Below are positions 51,848 through 60,934 of a DNA stretch of 64,000 nucleotides, piece after piece. The stretch is from Agrococcus sp. ProA11 (GTDB lineage Bacteria > Actinomycetota > Actinomycetes > Actinomycetales > Microbacteriaceae), in NCBI RefSeq assembly GCF_039880525.1, contig NZ_CP156989.1:372001-436000 (forward strand), read 5' to 3'. The stretch's first letter is position 1; each line of letters opens with the position of its first letter. Both the position numbers and the translations under genes were made by a program. Below the pieces are notes generated by a model that worked only from the letters and a program-made list of their open reading frames with translations, had not been told where the DNA came from and did no database searches.

Positions 51848-52231
51848 TCAGGGGCGAGCGGATGCGTCGGGGTCGGTGGGATGTGCGGGGTCCGTGGGGT
51901 GCGCAGGGTCGACGGGATGCGCGGGATCGGCGGGGTCCGCGGGATCGGCGGAGTCCGCGGCGTCGTCGGCGCGCGGCTGCTCGACCAGCGAGTCCTCGAT
52001 CTCTGCGTCGTCGGGCTCCGCGCCGTCGCGCTTGCGGCCCTCGCGCATCCGCTGCAGATCGGATGCCGCCTCGTTCCGCAGCTTCGGGAAGAACACGATC
52101 GACGCCGCGAAGGCGAACGCCACCGAGACGAGCGCCGACAGCAGCCACGGGACCTTGGCGACCATGAGCAGGGTGAACGGTGCGATGAACAGCAGCGCGC
52201 GCACGATCAGGTAGCGCATCGAGGGGGACAT
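51848..52231 (-). CDS. DUF4229 family membrane protein
   Basis: A 127-residue protein with two membrane helices (YLIVRALLFIAPFTLLMV and LSALVSVAFAFAASIVFF), then a charged region (RNEAASDLQRMREGRKRDG) typical of DUF4229, which is often found in actinobacterial men loci. The C terminus is a low-complexity run of DPA and DPAHPTDP units. TAGACT on the minus strand (52244-52239) lies 7 nt before the ATG. Confidence 0.8.
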   Translation of the reverse strand: MSPSMRYLIVRALLFIAPFTLLMVAKVPWLLSALVSVAFAFAASIVFFPKLRNEAASDLQRMREGRKRDGAEPDDAEIEDSLVEQPRADDAADSADPADPADPAHPVDPAHPTDPAHPTDPDASARP

Positions 52232-52280
52232 GAGAACAAGTCTATGAGCGACCCATAGCGATGGGGCCTACCCTGGGGGG

Positions 52281-52841
52281 ATGCGCTGGCTCATCATCGG
52301 AGGGATCCTGGCCCTGGTGGTCACGGTCTATGCGCTCGTCGACCTCACGGTGACCGACGATCGCCGCATCCGCCGCCTCAACCGCGTGCTGTGGGTCGTG
52401 CTCATCGTGGTGCTGCCGCTCGTCGGCGCGATCGGCTGGCTGACCTGGGGCAAGGGCCCGCGTGCCACGGCCCCGCCCATGGCGCCCGACGACGACCCGT
52501 CGTTCTCGCGCCCCTCCGCAGTGAGCATCAGCGAGACCGACCGCCGCATCGCCGAGATCGAGGCGCAGCTGGCCGCGCTGGACGAGGAAGACCCCCGCGC
52601 GGACGCGAAGCCGGAGCCCTCGGATGCCGCGGACACGCCGCAGCCGAAGCCGGAGGAGACCTCCACGCAGGCGCCCGCCGCTCCGCCTGCTGCCGAGGCG
52701 GAGCCGAAGCCTGCGCCGTCGAAGCCTGCGCCGTCGCAGCCTGCGCCGCCGAAGTCGAAGTCGCCGAAGCAGAAGCCCGCAGACGACGCCGACGGTCAGG
52801 AGCATCGCGCCCCTGACGACGGCGACGCCGCGCGTGCCTGA
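52281..52841 (+). CDS. PLDc_N-type membrane protein with Pro/Lys-rich tail
   Basis: A 186-residue protein. Two membrane helices with a PLD-nuclease N-terminal-like pattern (ALVDLTVTDDRRIRRLNRVLWVVLIVVLPLVGAIGWLTWG) are followed by a helix (TDRRIAEIEAQLAALDEED) and a long Pro/Ala/Lys tail (PAPSKPAPSQPAPPKSKSPKQKP). Function unknown. TACCCT (52269-52274) is six bases before the ATG. The menD start lies within its last 8 nt. Confidence 0.75.
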   Translation: MRWLIIGGILALVVTVYALVDLTVTDDRRIRRLNRVLWVVLIVVLPLVGAIGWLTWGKGPRATAPPMAPDDDPSFSRPSAVSISETDRRIAEIEAQLAALDEEDPRADAKPEPSDAADTPQPKPEETSTQAPAAPPAAEAEPKPAPSKPAPSQPAPPKSKSPKQKPADDADGQEHRAPDDGDAARA

Positions 52842-54519
52842 CGCCTCCCCGGCCGCCGCCTACGCCGATCGCCTGGTCGTCGCGCTCGCCGCCGCCGGAG
52901 TCACTGACCTCGTCGTCTGCCCCGGCTCGCGGTCGCAGGCGATCGCGCTCGCCGCGGCCCGCGCCGACCGCGAGGGGCTGCTCGACCTGCACGTGCGCAT
53001 CGACGAGCGCTCCGCGGCATTCCTCGCGCTCGGGATCGCGCGCGAGACGGGCGGCCCCGTCGCGATCGTGGTCACGAGCGGCACCGCGCTCGCGAACCTG
53101 CATCCTGCGATGCTCGAGGCGCACCACAGCGACGTGCCGCTGATCGCGATCACCGCCGACCGGCCGGCCGAGCTGCAGGGCATCCGGGCCAACCAGACGA
53201 CCGTCCAGCCGGGGCTGTTCGGAGCCGCAGCGCGGGTCGTGCTCGATGTCGGTGCGGATGCGCTGGACGACCCAGAGGGCGACGCGGTGCGCGCGGTGCA
53301 GGCATCGCTCGGCTGGCGGCACCCCGGTGCCGACGACGCCGGCCACACCGAGCCGGGCCCGGTGCAGCTGAACGTCGCCTTCCGCGAGCCGCTCTCTGGC
53401 GGCGCGCCAGCGTCAGGGCCAGCGGTCGACGCCGTCGGGCGGCCGCCGACCCCCACCTCGGTGCTGCGGGCAGCCGCGTCGACGGTCGTGATCGCCGGCG
53501 CCGACGCCGGCCCGGTCGCGGTCGATGTCGCCGAGGCGATCGGTGCGCCGCTGATCGCCGAGCCCACCTCCGGCGCGCGGTTCGGGCCCGCGCTCGTGCC
53601 GCACGCTCGCGACGTGCTCGCGCAGCTCGGCGACCTGGTGCGCCGCGTCGTCGTCATCGGCCACCCGACGCTGTCCCGTGCGGTGACCGGGCTCATCCGC
53701 CGGCCGGATGTCGAGGTCGTCGTGCTCGGACGGGTCGCGCAGGACAACGTGCGTGGCACCGGCAGCACGACGGTGCTCGCCGGACGCATCCAGGTCGAGG
53801 AGCTGGAGGCGGAGACCGAGAGCATGGGGCAGGCGTGGATCGAGCGATGGGTGCGCGCGGGACGAGCGCTCGCCGCCGAGCGCGATGCCGATGCCGCGCC
53901 CGATTCCGATCTCACGCGTGCGGACTACGCGCGGTCCGAGCTGACCGACGCTCGCGCGCCGATCACGCGCCGCGACCTCGTCACGCAGGTGTGGGATCGC
54001 ACCTGGCCGCACGACCGGCTGGTGGTCGCGGCATCCCGCCTGATCCGCGAGCTCGACACCTGGGCCGGGCCCAAGGCGGTGACCGCGCGCGCCAATCGTG
54101 GGCTTGCCGGCATCGACGGCACCGTCGGCACCGCGTCCGGCGTCGCGATCGCCCATGCGCGATCGGGCGAGCCCGGCCTGACCCGGCTGCTGATCGGCGA
54201 TCTCGCCCTGCTGCACGATGCCGGTGGGCTGCACGTGCCGCCCGGCGAGACGCGCCCGCACCTGCAGATCGTGGTCGGCAACGACCGCGGCGGCAGCCTC
54301 TTCGAGCTGCTCGAGGTCGCCGGCAGCGCCGATGCGGGCGACTTCGCGCGGGTGCAGCGCACACCGCACGACGTCGACCTCGAGCACCTCGCGGCCGCCT
54401 ACGGCTGGCCGTACGAGCGCGTCACCGATCGCGCGGGCCTGCGGAGAGCGCTCTCGCAGTCCCGGCCGGGCATCATCGAGGCAGTGCTAGGAGGAGCGTC
54501 GGATGCGCAGCAGCTCTGA
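52834..54519 (+). CDS. menD: SEPHCHC synthase (MenD)
   Basis: A 561-residue thiamine diphosphate enzyme that joins isochorismate and 2-oxoglutarate, the first committed step to menaquinone. It has LVVCPGSRSQAIALAAARAD, HVRIDERSAAFLALGIAR, TSGTALANLHPAMLEA and LIGDLALLHDAGGL. GTG at 52834 overlaps the previous stop and gives the normal length; the longer frame is a shadow of the Pro-rich tail. Confidence 0.95.
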   Translation: MPDASPAAAYADRLVVALAAAGVTDLVVCPGSRSQAIALAAARADREGLLDLHVRIDERSAAFLALGIARETGGPVAIVVTSGTALANLHPAMLEAHHSDVPLIAITADRPAELQGIRANQTTVQPGLFGAAARVVLDVGADALDDPEGDAVRAVQASLGWRHPGADDAGHTEPGPVQLNVAFREPLSGGAPASGPAVDAVGRPPTPTSVLRAAASTVVIAGADAGPVAVDVAEAIGAPLIAEPTSGARFGPALVPHARDVLAQLGDLVRRVVVIGHPTLSRAVTGLIRRPDVEVVVLGRVAQDNVRGTGSTTVLAGRIQVEELEAETESMGQAWIERWVRAGRALAAERDADAAPDSDLTRADYARSELTDARAPITRRDLVTQVWDRTWPHDRLVVAASRLIRELDTWAGPKAVTARANRGLAGIDGTVGTASGVAIAHARSGEPGLTRLLIGDLALLHDAGGLHVPPGETRPHLQIVVGNDRGGSLFELLEVAGSADAGDFARVQRTPHDVDLEHLAAAYGWPYERVTDRAGLRRALSQSRPGIIEAVLGGASDAQQL

Positions 54520-55375
54520 CCGGAGCGCGATGCGGATCGGCCCGCAGACCACGCTCGTCATCACCGGAGGCGGCAGCGGCATCGGCCGACTCGTCGCGCT
54601 CGCCGCCGCACGCAAGGGCGCGCACGTCGTGCTCTGGGATCGCGACGAGCCGAGCGCGCGGCGGGTCGCGGCAGAGGCGGACGCGGCGGGCGGAAGCGGC
54701 TCGGTCGTCGTCGTCGACCTGGCGGACGCCGATGCGATCGAGCTGGCCGCGGCCGAGACGCTCATGCTGGGCCCGGTCGACGTGCTCGTCAACAACGCGG
54801 GTGTCGTCTCTGGCAAGCCGTTGACCGAGCTGACGGCAGCGCAGATCGATCGCACCATACGGGTCAACGCGATCGCACCGCTGCTGGTCACCCGCGCGTT
54901 CCTGCCCGCGATGCGCGACGCGGGACGCGGGCGCATCGTGACCGTCGCCAGTGCCGCGGGCTTCATCGGGGTCGCCGGGCAGACCGACTACGCCGCCAGC
55001 AAGTTCGCCGCAGTCGGCTTCATGGAGTCGCTCCGCGCGGAGCTGCGCAAGACCGGCTCGCCGATCACCGCACTCACGGTCGCGCCCTTCTACATCGACA
55101 CCGGCATGTTCGAGGGCGTCACGACCAAGGTGCCGGCGCTGCTGCCGATCCTGTCGCAGGCCTCCGTCGCCACCCAGATCATGGGCGCGATCGAGTCGCG
55201 CGCATCGCTGCTCGCGCTGCCGCCGCTGGTGCGATTCGTGCCCGCCATCAAGGTGCTGCCGACCGCGATCGGCGACTGGCTGGCGGATGCGCTGGGCGTC
55301 AACGAGGGCATGGACGGCTTCACGGGTCGCGCGAGCGATTCCGCCGTCCAGGGCGGCGGCCGGTCGTCCCAGTAG
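54503..55375 (+). CDS. Short-chain dehydrogenase/reductase
   Basis: A 290-residue classical SDR: cofactor motif TGGGSGIGR, NNAGVVSGKPL, the catalytic Ser in VASAAG and YAASK (Tyr, Lys). It resembles the retinol-dehydrogenase-10-like group. The ATG at 54503 has ribosome site AGGAGG and lies 17 nt inside menD, so the gene is cotranscribed with menaquinone genes, but no menaquinone step is assigned to it. Confidence 0.88.
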   Translation: MRSSSDRSAMRIGPQTTLVITGGGSGIGRLVALAAARKGAHVVLWDRDEPSARRVAAEADAAGGSGSVVVVDLADADAIELAAAETLMLGPVDVLVNNAGVVSGKPLTELTAAQIDRTIRVNAIAPLLVTRAFLPAMRDAGRGRIVTVASAAGFIGVAGQTDYAASKFAAVGFMESLRAELRKTGSPITALTVAPFYIDTGMFEGVTTKVPALLPILSQASVATQIMGAIESRASLLALPPLVRFVPAIKVLPTAIGDWLADALGVNEGMDGFTGRASDSAVQGGGRSSQ

Positions 55376-55384
55376 TCTCAGCGC

Positions 55385-56377
55385 ATGACCGAGATCACTG
55401 ACGCTCTCCGCATCACCCGCTCCGTCCAGCTCGCAGAGGTCGACCCCCGGTCCACGCCCGGGTTCGACGGCAAGAAGGCCGACGGTCGCGAGGCGCTGGA
55501 GGCGGGAGCCGACCGGCTCGCCGATCTGCAGGAGCGCCTGTTCGCCGCCAGCAAGGAGGGCGGCGAGCGCTCGGTGCTGCTGATGGTGCAGGGCATGGAC
55601 ACCTCGGGCAAGGGCGGCATCATGCGCCACGTCGTCGGCCTGATCGATCCGCAGGGAGTCGACATCACGGCGTTCAAGGCACCGACGGCTGCCGAGCGGA
55701 AGCACGACTTCCTCTGGCGGATCGAGCGAGCGCTGCCGAAGCCGGGCAGCATCGGCGTCTTCGACCGATCGCACTACGAGGACGTGCTGATCCACCGCGT
55801 GCACGAGCTCTCGCCCGCGGAGGAGATCCAGGAGCGCTACGGCAAGATCGTCGAGTTCGAGCGCGAGATCGCCGCGCGGGGCATCCGGCTCGTCAAGGTG
55901 ATGCTGCACATCTCCTTCGAGGAGCAGGGCGCACGCCTCCTGGAGCGGCTGGACCGCCCCGACAAGCACTGGAAGTACAACCCCGGCGACGTCGACGAGC
56001 GGGAGCACTGGGACGCCTACATGGAGGCGTACCAGGTCGCCATCAACCGCACCGCTCGAGCGGATGCGCCATGGCACGTCGTGCCGGCCGACCGCAAGTG
56101 GTACGCGCGGCTCGCGGTGCGCGAGCTGCTGCTCGAGGCGCTCGAGGATGTCGATCCGCAGTGGCCGCTCGCTGACTATGACGTGGCGGCGGAGCGCGAG
56201 CGCCTGCTCGCGTTGGGCGGCGTGCCCACGCCGGAGGAGGAGTCCTCCGAGCGCGCCGAGAAGCCGAAGAAGAAGTCGAAGAAGGCCAAGAAGAAGGCCA
56301 AGCAGGCGATGGAGAAGGCGGAGAAGGCGGAGAAGGCCGAGAAGAAGGCCGACACGCAGGCTGCACGGGACGAGTGA
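55385..56377 (+). CDS. PPK2-family polyphosphate kinase
   Basis: A 330-residue PPK2 enzyme that phosphorylates nucleotides from polyphosphate. Walker A is MVQGMDTSGKGG (residues 67-78), Walker B/lid FDRSHYEDVLI and YGKIVEFEREI. After about residue 285 comes a tail of Lys, Glu and Ala (KPKKKSKKAKKKAKQAMEKA, then EKAEKAEKKAD), which could bind the polyphosphate chain. TAGTCT (55373-55378) is six bases before the ATG. Confidence 0.92.
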   Translation: MTEITDALRITRSVQLAEVDPRSTPGFDGKKADGREALEAGADRLADLQERLFAASKEGGERSVLLMVQGMDTSGKGGIMRHVVGLIDPQGVDITAFKAPTAAERKHDFLWRIERALPKPGSIGVFDRSHYEDVLIHRVHELSPAEEIQERYGKIVEFEREIAARGIRLVKVMLHISFEEQGARLLERLDRPDKHWKYNPGDVDEREHWDAYMEAYQVAINRTARADAPWHVVPADRKWYARLAVRELLLEALEDVDPQWPLADYDVAAERERLLALGGVPTPEEESSERAEKPKKKSKKAKKKAKQAMEKAEKAEKAEKKADTQAARDE

Positions 56378-56395
56378 GTCGTCGCGCAGCCCACG

Positions 56396-57604
56396 CTAGG
56401 GGAGCGGGTCGGCGAGCGCGTCGGTGATCGGTCGCAGCTTCACTGCGGTCTCCGCGAGCTCCTCGTCGGCGACCGAGCCAGCCACGATGCCGGCTCCGGC
56501 GAACGCCCGGATCGAGCCGTCGCCGGCGATGTCTGCACCGCGCAGCGCGATCACCCATTCGCCTCCGCCCTCGCCATCGATCCAGCCGACCGGGCCGGCG
56601 TAGCGGCCGCGGTCGACGCCCTCGAGCTCGCGGATGATGGCGAGCGATGCGGCGCGCGGCGTACCGGCGACCGCGGCGGTCGGATGGAGCAGCGCGAGCA
56701 CGTCGAGTGTGGAGCCGCCGCTGAGCGTGCCCGTGATGTCGGTCGCCAGATGCCACAGGTTCGGCAGCCGCAGCGGGAACGGCTCCGATGCGCGCGCGTC
56801 CGGCGCGAGCGTGCGCAGCACCTCCATGGCGGATTCGGCGGCGAAGCGGTGCTCTCGGAGATCCTTGTCGCCGGAGGCGAGCATCTCGGCGATCTCGGCG
56901 TCGAGGCCAGGGGTCGCGCCCCGCGCGGCGGTGCCGGCGAGCACGCGCGAGAAGAAGTGGCCCCGATCGGCGGCGATGAGCGTCTCCGGACTCGCGCCGA
57001 TCAAGCCGTCGACGGCGTAGGTGACGGCGTCCGGATAGCGCTGCACGAGACCGACCGCGACCGAGCGCACGTCACCGCCCTCGGGCAGCTGCCCGACGCG
57101 ATCGCGCGCGACCACGACCTTCTCCGCGTCGCCCGACCTGATCCGCTCGGTCGCCTCGGCGACGATCGCTCGGTATCGCGGCGGGTCGATCGCGCCGTCG
57201 ACGAGCTCGACGCGCACCTCATCGACCGCGGTCGGATGCAGTCGGCCCTCGTCGCCGATCCAGGTCACCCACTCGTCGTCGCCCCGGCGCCCCACCACGA
57301 CCTGCGGCACGATCAGCACGCTCGTCGCCGCGGAGGCATCGTCGAAGGCGAACGCGCCGAAGGCGATGAGCCCCGTGCCCGGCACGCCGACCGCGTCGTC
57401 GACGACGGCCTCGCGGGCGATCGCACGCCACGCATCCGCCGCATCGGTGAAGCGCGCCGCGCCGCGGAATTCGAGGCGCAGCGCCTCGCCGCGGCCGACG
57501 ATGCCGTCGGCTCCGCGCCGGACGGCCAGCGGGAACCGCGGGTCCGCATGCTCCAGTAGGCGCCCGAGCTCCGCGCGCTCGGTGCGCACCCGCAGGCCTG
57601 GCAT
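56396..57604 (-). CDS. menF: Isochorismate synthase
   Basis: A 402-residue chorismate-binding enzyme that converts chorismate to isochorismate for MenD. It has KVVVARDR, SPETLIA, GTAARG, LHPTAAVAGTPR, GRYAGPVGW and the late FAGAGIVAGS. TAGGCT on the minus strand (57616-57611) is six bases before the ATG. It is divergent from menG. Confidence 0.93.
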   Translation of the reverse strand: MPGLRVRTERAELGRLLEHADPRFPLAVRRGADGIVGRGEALRLEFRGAARFTDAADAWRAIAREAVVDDAVGVPGTGLIAFGAFAFDDASAATSVLIVPQVVVGRRGDDEWVTWIGDEGRLHPTAVDEVRVELVDGAIDPPRYRAIVAEATERIRSGDAEKVVVARDRVGQLPEGGDVRSVAVGLVQRYPDAVTYAVDGLIGASPETLIAADRGHFFSRVLAGTAARGATPGLDAEIAEMLASGDKDLREHRFAAESAMEVLRTLAPDARASEPFPLRLPNLWHLATDITGTLSGGSTLDVLALLHPTAAVAGTPRAASLAIIRELEGVDRGRYAGPVGWIDGEGGGEWVIALRGADIAGDGSIRAFAGAGIVAGSVADEELAETAVKLRPITDALADPLP

Positions 57605-57684
57605 GCAGCCAGCCTACGCGCGCTGCCCGCGGAGCCTGGACGCTCGTCGGGGAACGCGCGCGCGAGGGAGCCTAGGATGGAGGC

Positions 57685-58437
57685 GTGAGCCGAGCCGACA
57701 TGCAGAAGGACCCGAACGAGGTTGCGGGCATGTTCGACGCGACGGCAAAGCGCTACGACCTGCTCAACTCGCTGCTCTCCGGCGGCAACGACAAGCTCTG
57801 GCGCATCCACATGCAGCGCGCCGTGCGGCCGAAGCCGGGCGAGCGGATCCTCGACGTCGCAGCGGGCACCGGCGCATCCGCGGCGCCGATGGCGAAGGCG
57901 GGCGCCCTCGTCACGGCGCTGGACCTGAGCCAGGGGATGATCGAGGAGGGCCGCAAGCGCCACCCCGACATCGAGTTCGTGCACGGCACCGCCGAGGAGC
58001 TGCCGTTCGAGGACGACACCTTCGACGCCGTCACGATCTCGTTCGGCCTGCGCAACGTGCAGAATCCCCGGGCCGCGCTGAGCGAGTTCCTGCGCGTGCT
58101 CAAGCCCGGCGGGCGCGTGGTCATCTGCGAGTTCTCGCAGCCTCCCGTGAACGTGGTGCGCCGCAGCTACGAGCTGTACCTGCGCACGCTGCTGCCCGGC
58201 ATGGCACGCGCGGCCAGCAGCAACCCCGAGTCGTACCGCTACCTGGTCGAGTCGATCAGGGCGTGGCCCGAGCAGGAGGTGCTCTCGCAGTGGATCCGCA
58301 CGGCCGGCTTCACGCGCGTCGCCCACCGCAACCTCACCATGGGCGTCGTGGCGCTGCACCGCGGTCGGAAGCCGACGGAGATCACGAGCGCGATGCGCCT
58401 CGCACGCCACGCCCAGCCGGAGGAGCAGGACGTCTGA
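57685..58437 (+). CDS. menG: Demethylmenaquinone methyltransferase
   Basis: A 250-residue SAM-dependent methyltransferase of the UbiE/MenG type, final step to menaquinone. It has FDATAKRYDLLNSLLSGG, DVAAGTG for SAM, NVQNPRAALSEFLRVLKPGG and ICEFSQP. GTG at 57685 is six bases after TAGGAT (57673-57678). The stop overlaps the next start by one base. Confidence 0.96.
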   Translation: MSRADMQKDPNEVAGMFDATAKRYDLLNSLLSGGNDKLWRIHMQRAVRPKPGERILDVAAGTGASAAPMAKAGALVTALDLSQGMIEEGRKRHPDIEFVHGTAEELPFEDDTFDAVTISFGLRNVQNPRAALSEFLRVLKPGGRVVICEFSQPPVNVVRRSYELYLRTLLPGMARAASSNPESYRYLVESIRAWPEQEVLSQWIRTAGFTRVAHRNLTMGVVALHRGRKPTEITSAMRLARHAQPEEQDV

Positions 58438-59444
58438 TGGCGGTCACCTCGGCCTTCGGGCTGCGCGGGCCGCGCTTCGCGACGCCCGCCGACAGACGGG
58501 TCATCGACGCGGTCGAGACCGGGCTCGCGCGGCTGGAGCTGCTGCTCGACGAGCACCTGCGAATCGCCGACCCGGTCGCGGATGCCGTGGCCCGCTACCT
58601 CAACGAGGCCGGCGGCAAGCGCGCGCGGCCGCTGCTGCTGCTGCTCGCCGCCCATCTGGGGCGAGGCATCGACGACGAGGTGCTCGCGGCCGCCCAGGTG
58701 GTGGAGATCACCCACCTCGCGAGCCTCTACCACGACGACGTCATGGACGAGGCGGACACCCGACGGGGCGTGCCCGCCGCGCACGTCGTCTGGAGCAACT
58801 CGGTCGCGATCCTCGCCGGCGATCTGCTGTTCGCCCGCGCGGGCGCCGTCTCTGCGCCGCTCGGCAGCGAGGTCGCCAAGCTGCAGGCGCGCACCTTCGA
58901 GCGCCTCTGCCTCGGGCAGCTGCACGAGACGCTCGGACCCGGCGACGCCGACCCGGTCGAGCACTACCTGCAGGTGCTGAGCGACAAGACCGGCTCGCTC
59001 ATCGCCGCCGCCGCCGAGCTCGGCATCATCATGAGCGATGCCGACCAGGCCTACCGCGCACCGCTGCGCGAGTTCGGCGAGCGCATCGGTGTTGCGTTCC
59101 AGCTGATCGACGACGTCATCGACCTCTCGTCGAACCCGGCCACCGGCAAGGATCAGGGCAACGACGTGCGCGCGGGTGTCGACACCCTGCCGGTGCTGCT
59201 GCTCGCCAGGCGCGACGACGCCGCCTCGGTCGCGCTCCGCGCGCGGCTCGCGTCGCCGGCCGATGACACCGACCTCGCCGCCGCGATCGCCGAGCTCGCC
59301 GGGCACCCGGTCGTGCAGGAGTCGATCGCGGAGGCCGAGCGCTTCCAACGACAGGCGCTCGACGCGCTGCAGGCGCTGCCCTCCGGCACCGTCCGACGCG
59401 GCCTCGAGGCTTTTGCTCGACACGTCGTCTCGCGCGACCGTTGA
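58437..59444 (+). CDS. Long-chain polyprenyl diphosphate synthase
   Basis: A 335-residue trans-prenyltransferase making the isoprenoid tail used by MenA. The first Asp motif is YHDDVMDEAD (Asp100, Asp101, Asp104), with GGKRARP before it; the second is QLIDDVIDLS. It is coupled to menG (TGATG). The chain length cannot be set by inspection. It ends shortly before the ferredoxin reductase gene. Confidence 0.93.
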   Translation: MAVTSAFGLRGPRFATPADRRVIDAVETGLARLELLLDEHLRIADPVADAVARYLNEAGGKRARPLLLLLAAHLGRGIDDEVLAAAQVVEITHLASLYHDDVMDEADTRRGVPAAHVVWSNSVAILAGDLLFARAGAVSAPLGSEVAKLQARTFERLCLGQLHETLGPGDADPVEHYLQVLSDKTGSLIAAAAELGIIMSDADQAYRAPLREFGERIGVAFQLIDDVIDLSSNPATGKDQGNDVRAGVDTLPVLLLARRDDAASVALRARLASPADDTDLAAAIAELAGHPVVQESIAEAERFQRQALDALQALPSGTVRRGLEAFARHVVSRDR

Positions 59445-59484
59445 ACCCCGGCGGCGCAGCCGCCCCGCACGCTGAAGGAGAACC

Positions 59485-60834
59485 GTGAGCGAACCGCTCC
59501 GCATCGCCGTGGTCGGCGCAGGCCCGGCCGGCATCTACGCCGCCGACATCCTGAAGAAGTCGGCTGCCGAGCACGGCCGCGACGTCTTCATCGACCTGTT
59601 CGAGCAGCTGCCCGCGCCCTACGGGCTGGTCCGCTACGGCGTCGCCCCCGATCATCCGCGCATCAAGGGCATCATCGCGGCGCTCCGCGAAGTGCTCGAA
59701 TCGGGCGTCGTGCGCCTGTTCGGCAACGTGCGCTTCGGCGAGGATGTGACCCTCGACGACCTCGAGCAGCACTACCACGGGGTGATCTTCGCCACGGGCG
59801 CGACGAAGGACGCACCGCTCGAGATCCCCGGCATCGACCTGGAGGGCTCCTACGGCGCCGCCGACTTCGTCTCCTGGTACGACGGCCACCCCGATGTGCC
59901 GCGCGAGTGGCCGCTGGAGGCCAAGGAGATCGCGGTCATCGGCAACGGCAACGTCGCACTCGACGTGGCTCGCATGCTCGTCAAGCACCCCGAGGATCTG
60001 CTGCCGACCGAGGTGCCCGACAACGTCGTCGAGGGACTCCGCGCGTCCCCGGTCACGGATGTGCACGTCTTCGGTCGCCGCGGCCCGCTGCACGTGAAGT
60101 TCACGCCGCTCGAGCTGCGCGAGCTGGGCGAGCTGCGCGACGTCGACATGATCCTCCACGACGAGGACTTCGGCGTCGATCCCGATGAGGAGACGCTGAA
60201 GCAGAACAAGCAGATCCTGGTGATCTCGCGCGTGCTCGACCAGTGGCGGCAGCGAGCGACCGGCACGGCGAGCCGCCGGCTGCACCTGCACTTCTGGTCG
60301 AAGCCGGATGCGGTGCTCGGCGACGAGCACGTCGAGGCGCTGCGCGTCGAGCGCACCCGGCCCGCCGAGCACGGGCTCGAGGCCACGGGTGAGTTCCGCG
60401 ACATCCCGGTGCAGGCGGTCTACCGGGCGGTGGGCTACTTCTCGTCGCCGCTGCCGGACGTGCCCTTCGACGATCTGCGCGGCGTGATCCCGAACATCGC
60501 CGGCCGCGTGCACGACGGCTCGCGCCCGATGCCGGGCATGTACGCCACCGGCTGGATCAAGCGCGGCCCGGTCGGCCTCATCGGCCACACGAAGTCGGAT
60601 GCGAAGGAGACCATCGAGCAGCTGCTCTCGGATGAGCACTCCTGGTGGAAGCCGCAGGCCTACGATGCGGATGCCGTGCCGGCGCTGCTGGCCGAGCGCG
60701 AGGTCGCGTGGACGGACATCGCGGGCTGGATCCGTCTCGACGAGCACGAGCAGGCGCTCGGTGAGCCGCACGGCCGCGCGCGCATCAAGGTCGTGCCGCG
60801 CGACGAGATGATCGCCGTCTCCCGCCCCGAGTAG
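59485..60834 (+). CDS. FprA-like ferredoxin/NADP oxidoreductase
   Basis: A 449-residue flavoprotein of the adrenodoxin reductase type. FAD binds at VVGAGPAGIYAADIL, NADP at VIGNGNVALDVARML, with YGLVRYGVAPDHP and YATGWIKRGPVGLIGHTKSDA as family signatures. It moves electrons between NADPH and ferredoxin. AAGGAGA precedes the GTG. It is the last gene of the menG run. Confidence 0.95.
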   Translation: MSEPLRIAVVGAGPAGIYAADILKKSAAEHGRDVFIDLFEQLPAPYGLVRYGVAPDHPRIKGIIAALREVLESGVVRLFGNVRFGEDVTLDDLEQHYHGVIFATGATKDAPLEIPGIDLEGSYGAADFVSWYDGHPDVPREWPLEAKEIAVIGNGNVALDVARMLVKHPEDLLPTEVPDNVVEGLRASPVTDVHVFGRRGPLHVKFTPLELRELGELRDVDMILHDEDFGVDPDEETLKQNKQILVISRVLDQWRQRATGTASRRLHLHFWSKPDAVLGDEHVEALRVERTRPAEHGLEATGEFRDIPVQAVYRAVGYFSSPLPDVPFDDLRGVIPNIAGRVHDGSRPMPGMYATGWIKRGPVGLIGHTKSDAKETIEQLLSDEHSWWKPQAYDADAVPALLAEREVAWTDIAGWIRLDEHEQALGEPHGRARIKVVPRDEMIAVSRPE

Positions 60835-60840
60835 CCCCCA

Positions 60841-60931
60841 CCCCCGCAGGGCGCGTCACGAGACCGACGCGCCCGCCCCCCGCAGGTCGAGGAGCGCCCG
60901 CAGGGCGCGTCACGAGACCGGACGTGCCCCC
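60841..60931. repeat. Dispersed intergenic repeat, family 2, tandem copies
   Basis: CGCAGGGCGCGTCACGAGACCG occurs twice (from about 60846 and 60899), the second preceded by GCAGGTCGAGGAGCGCC. The same words are found at 16364-16413. The element fills the gap between the convergent reductase and cardiolipin synthase genes. Confidence 0.65.
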
Positions 60932-60934
60932 CCG

